Below the pieces are notes generated by a model. It did no database searches. It saw nothing but the letters and a program-made list of their open reading frames with translations, and had not been told where the DNA came from. Positions 54,562 to 64,000 of a stretch of DNA of 64,000 nt are shown here, piece after piece. The DNA is from Simplicillium sp. C3G150-2 (lineage: Eukaryota; Ascomycota; Sordariomycetes; Hypocreales; Cordycipitaceae). A program made the position numbers and the translations under genes. Position 1 is the stretch's first letter; each line of letters opens with the position of its first letter. The stretch is taken from positions 186,001 to 250,000 of the forward strand of contig JAJIYY010000002.1 in the NCBI GenBank assembly GCA_022702485.1. Reading direction: 5' to 3'.

Positions 54562-56576
54562 ATGTCTAGCCTCAATAATTTGCACACCGCGAGATCGTGG
54601 CTTATACAGCAGGGGTTTGAGGAACCCCTCTCTGCCCGTTTCCTCATCGGCGTGACTGTAGTCACGGTCAGTGTGAAGAATGAAGTGTGGTTTGGATTGA
54701 AATTGACAAGTATATGCAGGCCATTCTGTACGGTGCTATCGCTGTGGTCTACAATGTCTTTTTCCACAAATTGGCAAGCTTTCCAGGGCCTTTCCTGGCT
54801 CGCTCTGGATTGGTGCGTTTAATTAAGATTCCAGTGTCCAGCTTAACGGCGAAGGGCTAACCACAAAACAGACCTGGCGAATCTACCAATCCCAAAGAGG
54901 GCACTTGCACAACGCAATTCAGGACGCCCACAAGAAATATGGTAGGAATTGCGATATTCGTTTTTTGGGTCATATCTAATGTATTTCATCTAGGATCGGC
55001 TGTTAGGATTTCCCCCAACGAACTCTCGTTTGCGACGGTCGAATCATGGAAAGCTATCTACGGTCATCGCAAGGGAGGTGCGCCTACGCCAATCAAGTCG
55101 GAGTTCTACTCCATCTACGGTGCTGGATTTGGATCTCTCTGCATCGGAAGCGAGCGAGATCCCCATAAACATTCCAAGATGCGAAAGATGCTGTCTGCTG
55201 CCTTTGCCACCAAATCTCTCATGGAACAAGAGGAAATCGTCACTTCTGGCGTAGACGAATTCGTCCGTCGCGTTGGCGAGGAAGGCAGCAGCAAGAAGGG
55301 TATTAACATGACTAAATGGTACGAAATGGCCACTTTCGACATGCTGGGTGAGATGGCGTTTGGACAGTCATTCCAGAGCGTCAAGACAGGTAAGTGAACG
55401 AGGCATCATATTTCTCCTGCGCCAGCAGCGCACTCACACAGAAAATAGGCAAGCCGCATTTTTGGTCTGAAATCATCGTGAGCCATCTCTATTTCATTAC
55501 CCTGATTGACAACCTGCGCCGACTGCCATTTGTGGCTACCCTCACGAGACTCCTGTTCCCGTCCACTCTCGCCATGCAAAACAAGAATTCTCAATACGCG
55601 CGCCAGAAAGTTGCCGAGTAAGCTACCAGAAATTTTCAGCACAACGCGAAAATGAAGCTTTTTTACTAACTGAGCCAAAATAGACGTCTTGAGAAGAAGT
55701 CAACCAGAAAGGACTTCTTGTCAGTTGTTGTTGAGAATTACGAACAAGGCCACATTGACTCAGAAGAGATGACGGCTCATGTGTCGACCCTAACGTAAGT
55801 AATTATCGCCGTTGCGACGAACTTCACTTTGTGTCATTCAATTGGACCAACCGTTTTGTAGCATCGCTGGCGCAGAGACCACTGCCACATTCCTCGCTGC
55901 CGCGACGTACTACTTGCTCAAAAACCCGGAGTGCTACAAAATCCTGCAGAACGAGATTTCGCAGGCATTCTCATCCTACGAGGATATCAACGCCACCAAA
56001 TCACGTCAACTGCCGTATATGCAGGCTGTTATCAACGAGGCGCTGAGGATCTACGCCCCCGGATCGGGTGGATTTCCCAGACTCTCCACAGGCATGAACG
56101 TTGGCGAATTCTATGTGCCAGAAGGGGTAAGATTGACCAACGCAAAACTATCCTGAGACAAGCAAAACGCCAATACTGACATGGACGAACCAGGCTGAGG
56201 TTATTACACATGCATGGACGCTCACGCATAGCGAAGAGTACTTCAGCGACCCTTACTCGTTCAAGCCCGAGCGATGGTTAGATCCGAACTCGACAGATGT
56301 GAAGGAAGCTAGCCAACCATTTTCCATGGGGCCGCGGGGCTGCCTGGGCCAAAAGTGAGTTGCCACGAATTTTCAAACTGCACGCCCACCTTACTGATAT
56401 TGCTTGTTTCTTCCAGCTTCGCCTACATGGAGATTAATCTCATCTTGGCAAAGATGCTCTGGACCTACGATTTGGAATTACTCGACCAATCGCTGGATTG
56501 GGTCGCTCAGAGTCAATTGCATGTGATGTGGTGGAAGCCAGAGCTCATGGTTCGCTTTCGCCCACGACAAGGGTAA
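54562..56576 (+). CDS. Cytochrome P450 C (cluster), paralog of P450 A
   Basis: Nine exons (54562-54666, 54720-54812, 54872-54941, 54994-55389, 55449-55617, 55684-55794, 55862-56126, 56194-56354, 56417-56576) close in frame to 509 residues. Landmarks: anchor then KLASFPGPFLA, I-helix IAGAETTATFL, K-helix EALR, FKPERW and heme loop FSMGPRGCLGQN with the Cys ligand. It aligns with P450 A through most of its length (IKSEFY, SERDP, MRK, SAAF, LLKNPE; SWxxIYGxRKG), and the splice in front of the P-I/A-VR segment has the same phase, so the two probably arose by duplication. It is an ER-bound oxidase of the sesquiterpenoid. Confidence 0.92.
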
Positions 56577-57010
56577 AGCTGATTTCAGCAGAGAATTACA
56601 TGTGTGAGACAAGGGTGGCAGAAGTAAGCATGGGAGGCCTAAATGATGATGTGGATCTAGATAGATGACAGCGATGAGATGACAAGCTAGGGTAGTGTAG
56701 TTCCACGCCATGCAGATTTGGTTTTAGTAAAACATTGCTACAGAGATATTCCGACAGCCACCCGGACGGAGAGCCAACCGCAATGTCCCCATTGGTCCCG
56801 ACGGGATTTCCACTTTGAGCCATGCTGATTTACAAGCTAGTTGTGCCTTGCATGTAACGGCCACGGTGTCGCGTGGCATACGGAAGTTGTCCGACCAAAA
56901 GGAGAACCTAGCGAGTTTGCTTTCAGTCAGTGCTCAACGCTACAGAGAGAAGCTACAGAGAGAAGTCGAGGAGAATCACTGTTCTATGGTCGGTAGCGAT
57001 GTCGATTGCA
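56577..57010. promoter_or_regulatory. Promoter of ABC transporter
   Basis: This stretch includes CGG-N3-CGGT at 56858-56867. The frame of the transporter is open upstream of its likely ATG, so the 5' end is uncertain. Confidence 0.45.
56858..56867 (+). promoter_or_regulatory. Candidate Zn2Cys6 site, CGG-N3-CGGT (ABC transporter)
   Basis: CGGCCACGGT, 143 bases before the chosen transporter ATG (131 bases if the in-frame ATG at 56999 is used). Confidence 0.45.
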
Positions 57011-60000
57011 ATGGATATAAATTTTCAGGACTTGGAGCTGCGGTCTCTATGCATCCATGGCGATGATGATGTCAAAAGCGTCGTTGATAAAGTCCAATTG
57101 ACGTTGGAAGAAAAGGCGGTTCTTCATCGTCAACTGGCTAAGCAAGAGAATTATCCAACACCGTTCAGGTTCCTGTTCAACTGCGCAACCAAGTTTGATC
57201 TGCTATTGCTTGCGCTCAGCTTGATTGCAGCAGTTGGCAGTGGTCTGGCCTTTCCAATATCTGACGTAGGAGACTCCAACTCTTGTATTAATGAGCAATT
57301 TACTGACTGTGGTGGAATATGGAATTATAGCTTCTTCTCGGTAATATGGGACAGTCGTTTCGCGGCTTCTTTGTTGGCGAAACAACACTCAGCAAATTCG
57401 ACTCTGAAGTTAGCAAATTCAGCTTGTTCTTTGTGTATCTTGCCGCGGGTAACCTCGTTACAAGCTTCGTTTCGATTGTCGGCTTCACATATGCTGGAGA
57501 GCGCATTGTACAGCAAGTGCGACAACGATATCTCCAAGCCATTCTCCGACAAAATGTCGCCTTTTTCGATACCATTGGTGTGGGAGAGGTAAACAATTGC
57601 ATTACGAACGACACCAAATTGATCCAGGACGCCATCACGATTAAGGCTTGCTTTTTGATAGCGGCACTCTCCAATTTCTGCGGCGCCGTCGCCATTAGCT
57701 TCATCAAGGACTGGCGACTCGCACTTATCCTTCTTCCTTCAATTGTGCTCATTATCCTATCCATGGGAATTGGAGCATTCTTCATGGTTACGAACTCTCG
57801 GAAAGCGCAGGAAGCGAGCGACCGTGGGGCCAATGTCGCCCAAGAGGCAATCAGCTCAATTGCAACAACGCTAGCTTTTAACATGCAGTCCACGCTCCTG
57901 AAAAGGTTCAAAAAGCATGCTGATGTCGCGCGAGTATATCAGTTCCGTAGCGGTGTAGCTCTTGGCTTCATGATGGCAGCCATGAATGCAGTCATCTGGT
58001 GGACTTATGGCTTTGCCTTCTGGGAAGGCTCAAGGCTTTTCGTCAAAGGACAGGTCGACGTTTCGTCGATTTTGACTGTTCTTTTCGCCATCCTCACCGG
58101 ATCATTTGCTCTGGGAAATGTTGCTCCTCATGGCGAAGCCATTGTCAAAGGTCTGACATCAACCAAAAAGCTGTCGGCAACCATTTTCCGCGAGTCGCCC
58201 ATGGACCCCAGCTCCAGTAAGGGTGGCCGAATCGACGACGTTCGCGGTGACATATTATTGAGAAATGTTCGACACGTATATCCATCCAGACCTGATTTCC
58301 TAGTCATGGATAGCGTCAACTTGCACTTCCCCGCTGGCAAGACCACCGCTATAGTTGGGCCTTCGGGAGGTGGCAAGAGTACCATCGTTGGGCTACTCGA
58401 GCGTTTCTTCGAGCCTGTGAGCGGAACAATAGGTATGAGTCCATCCCAAATTGACCGCACATTAACTCTTACTAACATGCAGCTAGAGATCGATGGTCAC
58501 GATATAGCAAGCTTGAACCTCACATGGCTAAGACAGCAAATTGGACTCGTCAGCCAGGAGCCCACAATATTCTCTACAACCGTATTTGACAACATTCGCT
58601 ATGGTCTTATAGGAACATCGTACGAACATAGAACAGAAGAAGAAATAAAGGAACTGGTGGAGAGAGCCGCCAAAAAAGCCAATGCATACGACTTCATTCA
58701 GGCCATGCCCGACGGATTTGACTCACACGTCGGAGGCGGCGGATTCCTTCTCTCTGGAGGACAGAAACAGAGAATCACAATCGCAAGAGCTATTGTGGCG
58801 GATCCGAAGATTCTCCTTCTTGATGAGGCGACCTCTGCTCTCGATTCTAAATCTGAACGACAAGTACAGGCAGCGCTGGACACTGCGGCATTCGGACGCA
58901 CAACAATCGTTATCGCGCATCGGTACGTTTCAATTAGAAGCGGCTGCAAAGCTTCACTGCTTACTTTTGATGACAGACTTTCTACGATTGTAAATGCAGA
59001 CAATATTGTGGTCGTATCCGCAGGTCGTGTTGTTGAACAAGGAACACACCAGGAATTGCTCGCGCTCAAGGCGGTGTACTACAAATTAACAGAGCAGCAG
59101 CGTTGCCTTACTGACGACAGCAAGAAGAATGACGAAGCGCAGGACGGATACGATGCTGGACAAGAAGAGCTAACATTGGCTGAAAAGCGACTTTCAGGAA
59201 AGCCGCTACTTGGAAAGCTACTTTTAGAAGATACACCCGAGGATGAAGAACCTGCAGTCACCAAGGATACAACAGCATCAACCAAGAAGCCGACCAACTT
59301 CAAAGAGCTGGTTTTATTTTGCTACCGTCTTAATCGGCGTATGCTGCTACCCATTTGCGGCGGACTTTTCTTCTCAATCATTGCCGGTGGAAGTCATCCT
59401 GCGTAAGTAAACATCCCGGCAAAAGTCTTCATTACAATATGCAGGGCAACATAAAACCTGATACTCCAACATGGCATTTTTTTCCTATTTAGAGCTAATT
59501 GATTGATGACAGGCAATCGGTATTTATGGCCAGCGTCATGCAAGCTCTGTCTTCACCACCTTCTCAGTTTGGTAACCTCCGCAGCCAAGTGAATTTCTGG
59601 AGTTCTATGTATCTCATGATTGGATTCACGACCATCATCGGACTCTTGGGGCAAGCCCTCTGCTTTGTTTACTATTCAGAGTATCTGACTTATCGAGCCC
59701 GTTGGCGGACATTTGATGCGATCCTTCATCAGGACATGGTGACTTTCTTCCTCCCTGCGCACTCTACGGCCAAATTGTCTATGCTGTTGTCACACAGCGC
59801 TGCGCAACTTCAGGGCATGGGCGGAGTGACAGCCGGAACCATCTTGATTATCTTGACTATCATTATTGCAGGAATAATCCTCGCCATCTCTGTGGGCTGG
59901 AAGTTGGGTCTTGTATGCACCAGCACAATTCCGATTCTGTTCGCTGCTGGTGTCATGCAACTCAAGTCGCAGGCAATCTTGGAGGCACAAGCGAGAAAGA

Positions 60001-61288
60001 TTCACGAAGCGTCAGCTCATGTAGCGTGCGAGTACAGCACCAACATACGGACAGTAGCGGCTCTTACCCTGGAGAAGAAAGTGATGGCAGAGTATCGTCA
60101 GGTACTGGATGAAAACAGACGCACATCACTGCTTCTAATTGCTCAGTCATCTCTCTTGTTTGCTTTCTCCCAGTCTGCCGTCTTTCTCTCGTCTGCGCTC
60201 GCCTTTTGGTACGGCAGTCATTTGGTTGCTCATGACCACTACACCATCTTTCAATTCTATGTTTGTTATACGGCGCTTATTGCAGGAGCATATTCGGCTG
60301 GAGCCATCTTCACATTTGTACCTGATATGGGCAAAGCAAGTTCGGCGGCTCAGAGTATCAAGGATTTCCATGAGCGGGAGACCCTTCTGGACCCCAGAAA
60401 AGAATATGGTGAAAATGCCCGGACAATGATGCCGTCTGTTGAACTGGACAATGTCTCGTTCAGCTATCCAAACCTTCATGGGAAGCTTGTCTTGGACAAT
60501 GTTAGCCTCAGCGTGCAGCCTGGCCAGTTCATTGCTCTGGTTGGTGGAAGCGGCAGCGGCAAGAGCACTGTGATTTCTTTACTTGAACGATTCTTCGATG
60601 TCGATGATGGGAATGTAATAGTCGGCGGCAAGAATATCAGTGATTGGAACCTGAGAGACTACCGCAATCAATTAGCCCTGGTTGGACAGTTGCCTGTCTT
60701 ATACGAGGGCACGATTCGGGATAATATTGTGCTGGATTCTACTACAGAGGTCTCACAATCACGATTAGAACAAGTGTGCAGAGACGCAAATATTTGGGAC
60801 TACATCGTTTCGCTACCGTAAGTCAGCATTTTTCGAGAAGCACGCGAAGTGTCAAAATTAACACTTTCATTTAGGGAAGGACTTGACACACAAGTCGGAC
60901 CCAGAGGCACATTGCTCTCAGGAGGACAGAAGCAACGCATCGCAATCGCACGAGCGTTGTTGAGAGATCCCAAGATCTTGTTGTTAGACGAAGCGACATC
61001 CGCCCTTGATTCAGAATCTGAGCGAATTGTGCAAGCTGCATTGGATGAGGCCGCGCAGGGCCGAACCACAATTGCAGTCGCACATCGCATCAGTACAGTG
61101 CAAAATGCAGATTGTATTTATGGTGAGATACTCAGAAAACCAAGGCTTTCTTCAATGCTTTTGACGCTAACTCGTTCCTAGTACTGGATCAAGGCAGAGT
61201 CGTCGAAAGTGGTACACATAAGCAGTTGCTATCAATGAACGGGAGATATCATGAGTTGGTTCAGCTTCAAAATGTTGAGGAGCTTTGA
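57011..61288 (+). CDS. ABCB (MDR-type) full-length ABC transporter (cluster)
   Basis: Seven exons (57011-57265, 57331-58432, 58487-58922, 58977-59402, 59513-60817, 60875-61122, 61182-61288) close in frame to 1292 residues arranged TMD-NBD-TMD-NBD. NBD1 has Walker A GPSGGGKST, Q-loop SQEP, signature LSGGQKQR, Walker B ILLLDEATSALD and H-loop AHR. NBD2 has GGSGSGKST, LSGGQKQR, the same Walker B and AHR, so both ATP sites look competent. Each half begins with several hydrophobic segments. It would export the cluster product or give self-protection at the plasma membrane. An in-frame ATG at 56999 is an alternative start. Two introns are exactly 54 bases and lack stops. Confidence 0.93.
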
Positions 61289-61851
61289 AAGTCATATTCA
61301 AAATAATTCAAAGCTGTACAAATTTGTCTCTTTACTGTATCTAATATCACATGCATAGCATTGGTGCGGTGTGGTTGCAACTGAAGTTTGAAGTAAACCC
61401 CCACACTACCGCCCATTCATCTCAGAAGCAACAACAGAGCTGTAATCACTGGATGGTTGCGCATGGCGCTCATGGCATGGCTAAGCCCTAATTAGGGACC
61501 TACCATAGGGCATCCTTCAGGGGCTGACGATTGTACAACCAGTGTGTAAGAGCTAAGCTTAGGTGGTGCTGTGCTAGTGTCAGCCACTGTAATCCGGACA
61601 AGGTTACACCGATAGGGTCGGATTATGGTTGCGAACGCTGTCGTACTTGCCTATTACGGCCGCCTTTCTCGGACAAGTCATCGGCGGCGTAAATAGCGAT
61701 TGCCGACCATAGCTGGCTGTGATGATTGAGAAACATGTGGTGACGCCGACTCTTCAATGCAGGGAGAAAGATTTTTACCTGTGAAAAGTCGGAAATAATA
61801 GCAAGATCCAAGTAGAGCTCATTCGTCGTACCAGAACAAAGGCACACTACC
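61289..61851. other. Intergenic, promoter of P450 D
   Basis: No gene is recognised in 563 bases. Several CGG triplets occur around 61611-61675 (including CGGCGG), but none matches CGG-N3-CGGT. Confidence 0.45.
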
Positions 61852-63497
61852 ATGGGCCAATCATCAGTGGTGAAGGACTTGGTCCAGCTGGTTTTAGACC
61901 GCCCATTCACTGTATTGGCTATCACCACTTGCATCTACCTTTTCTCGCTAGGCCTGTATCGCCTCTACTTCCATCCGCTTGCGAAATTCCCTGGCCCACG
62001 AATCGCCGCGCTTACAGTATGGTACGAATTCTATTTTGACGGCATCAAGCAAGGCCGTTATACTTTCGAGATCAAGCGCATGCACGAGAAATACGGACCC
62101 ATTGTGCGCATTAGCCCAGACGAATTACACATCAACGACCCAAGCTTCATCGATGAGCTCTACGCTGGTGGTGGCAAGAAGAGAGACAAGTATGGCTACT
62201 TTTGCTCTCAGTTCGGCATTCCAGACAGCGTCTTTGGAACAGCTGAGCATGGTCTGCACCGATTGCGCAGAGGTGCACTGAACCAATTCTTTTCCAAGGC
62301 GTCTGTCACAAAGCTCGAACCGATCATCCACACTGCGATTGAGAAGCTCGTCTCACAACTTCGTTCACATGCGGGTTCTGGCAAGCCCGTAATCATGAAC
62401 ATGGCGTTCAGCTGCATGACTACCGACATTGTTACCGAATATGCCTTCTCCAAGAGCTACAACTTCCTCGACTCTCCGACGTTTGAGCCAAACTTCCACC
62501 GCGCGATCGTGGCTGGCAGTGACATGGGTCCTTGGATTAAGCAGTTTCCTTTTCTCATTTCACTCATGAACAGCCTCCCAGAATGCATGGTCATGAAGCT
62601 CAATCCCGAGGCGGCAGTTTATGTGCGATTCCAAGAAGACATTCGCCGACAGATCAGACAAGCCCAGCGCAAGATTGAGTTCGATGAGGAAGAGAAGGGT
62701 CCTAACAAGACCATCTTTCAGGAACTATTGACTGGAGATCTGCCGGAGCAGGAGAAGAGACTCGAGAGATTATGGCAAGAGGGTCAAATTGTCGTCGGAG
62801 CTGGCACAGAGACCACCGCCTGGACTCTTTCTGCTACTCTCTTTTACTTGCTGGAGGATCGCCTCGTTTTCGCAAAGCTCATGCAAGAACTGGTGTCTCA
62901 TATCGACGATGCAGATGAACGTGTCACTTGGAATGAATTGGAACAACTTCCGTACCTCAGCGCCGTGGTTAGCGAAGGCTTGCGCTTGTCGTACGGTGTG
63001 AGCACTCGTTTGCAACGCATCAACCCTCTCGGACCATTCTACTTCACCGATGCGATGACAAAGAAGGAATATGTTATTCCTAAAGGAACACCAGTCGGGA
63101 TGACCGCAACTCTGGTTCACAATGACCCAAGCCTATTCCCTGACCCTCATGTTTTCCGACCTGAAAGATGGCTCGACCAAAACGGACAGCGTCACCACCA
63201 CCTCGACAAGTTTTTACTATCCTTTTCTCGTGGAAGCAGACAATGTATCGGCATCAAGTAAGTTTTTTTTCATCCACATTCGCATTGCGACCGATTCCAG
63301 GAAGCTTCTAGCTAATTGAGTGTTTTAGCTTGGCGTACGCCGAAGTATATCTCTGTCTTGGACTGCTTCTCCGTCGCCTCGGGCCAAAGATGTCGCTTTA
63401 CGAAACTACGCATGACGATGTAGAGATACATTATGATCGATTTGTGCCCACACCTAAGGAAGGCACCGAGGGCATTCGCGTTCTCATTCGCGCATAG
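61852..63497 (+). CDS. Cytochrome P450 D, trichodiene-oxygenase-like (cluster)
   Basis: Two exons (61852-63257 and 63329-63497, 71-base intron) give 524 residues. An N-terminal anchor (VLAITTCIYLFSLGLYRLYF) precedes HPLAKFPGPR, a start typical of CYP58/CYP65-type fungal P450s such as the trichothecene oxygenase Tri4. The I-helix is VGAGTETTAWTL, the K-helix EGLR, FRPERW follows, and the heme loop is FSRGSRQCIGIN. Relatives perform several oxygenations on a sesquiterpene. It is the last recognised gene of the cluster. Unlike P450s A-C it is nearly intronless, so it joined the cluster from a different lineage. Confidence 0.92.
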
Positions 63498-64000
63498 TAA
63501 TGGCTGTCTACAAATGGACTTCACGCCTTTTATCTTTTCGGGAGAGTTAAAATATATGGGAAGCTAGTTGACGATTTTCTGAACAATTTTACAGAATTTA
63601 GGATAATATGCAACTATAGAATTGACGTCAAAAACTGCAAGACTTCCCCTGCCCTGCTGTAATTGCTTAGCACGACAAACTGTCCGAGAGAGTGAGCCAT
63701 GTATGACGACATATCCTAAATATTGCAAAGCGTAATTTCCTGTCATCGTCTGCCACTCATGGAGCTGCCTCCAGCAATCCATAATAGTGATCAATCCGTA
63801 GTGAGTGACGCTGTTGCGCTAGTCAGCGATGGAATTACCACATTTGGAAATAAGACCTGGGTGTCCAGGGGCACTAATGTTACATTACTGGGGAGGAATT
63901 CATTGCTTAGCGGAATGTAGCACACCAGAAGCCCACTGGAAACACAGTATTTCGCTACTGCAGGTGCTTTTATCGCCAATTCGCAGAGCACTCCAAAAAC
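63498..64000. other. Right edge, no gene recognised
   Basis: The last 503 bases hold short open frames without recognisable family. The cluster may continue beyond the window. Confidence 0.4.

Noticed and set aside
58433..58482. A 50-base intron ending at ATGCAG in the ABC transporter
   Set aside because: It breaks the frame; ending four bases later at CTAG restores the NBD sequence GTIEIDGHDI.
61600..61680. A CGG-N3-CGGT site in the P450 D promoter
   Set aside because: CGG triplets are present (including CGGCGGCGT), but none fits the motif, so P450 D is not included in the shared-motif set.
1..64000. CRISPR arrays, prokaryotic operons, riboswitches or phage genes
   Set aside because: The sequence is eukaryotic with spliceosomal introns; no regular short repeats or such elements were seen.

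Overview
The window looks like genomic DNA of a filamentous ascomycete (Pezizomycotina, probably a sordariomycete of hypocrealean type). The evidence is short 47-110 base GT-AG introns with CTAAC-like branch sites, about 50% GC, CT-rich leaders, and families such as HET, HsbA, Rds1, sedolisin, AflR-type Zn2Cys6 regulators and an aristolochene-type sesquiterpene cyclase. No prokaryotic signal was seen. Species cannot be named from sequence alone. Exon coordinates below come from manual splice-site reading with reading-frame closure; none has transcript support.

Three regions differ in character. (1) 1-28.5 kb is accessory DNA. It holds secreted or degradative genes (CE1 esterase, sedolisin, HsbA-like wall protein, Rds1-like protein), a GT31-like transferase, a GNAT, a long-chain acyl-CoA synthetase, two intact FAD monooxygenases next to a divergent cytosolic-type asparaginyl-tRNA synthetase, and an unusual number of broken genes: an epoxide hydrolase with a one-base frame break, an FAD monooxygenase with a frame break and a nonsense codon, a HET gene with several lesions, and two tandem decayed copies of an F-box/ankyrin-like family. 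(2) 29-39.7 kb is conserved housekeeping: hamartin/TSC1, a DJ-1/PfpI protein, an Acinus-like SAP/RRM protein, ETF beta and a Gcs1-type ArfGAP. (3) 40.5-63.5 kb is a compact biosynthetic gene cluster.

The cluster has an aristolochene-type (eremophilane) sesquiterpene cyclase (52754-53960), four cytochromes P450, a BAHD-type acyltransferase, a short-chain dehydrogenase, a PLP enzyme of the O-acetylhomoserine sulfhydrylase family, an AflR-like regulator and a full-length ABCB transporter. Inferred flow: farnesyl diphosphate is cyclised to a bicyclic eremophilane, oxidised by the P450s and the SDR, acylated by the BAHD enzyme, possibly joined to a homoserine-derived C4 unit or sulfur by the PLP enzyme, and exported by the ABC transporter. 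The motif CGG-N3-CGGT occurs 140-170 bases upstream of four cluster genes and is a candidate binding site for the cluster's own Zn2Cys6 regulator. The PLP enzyme in a sesquiterpene cluster, the shared motif, and the divergent AsnRS about 23 kb from the cluster are the points most worth following up.
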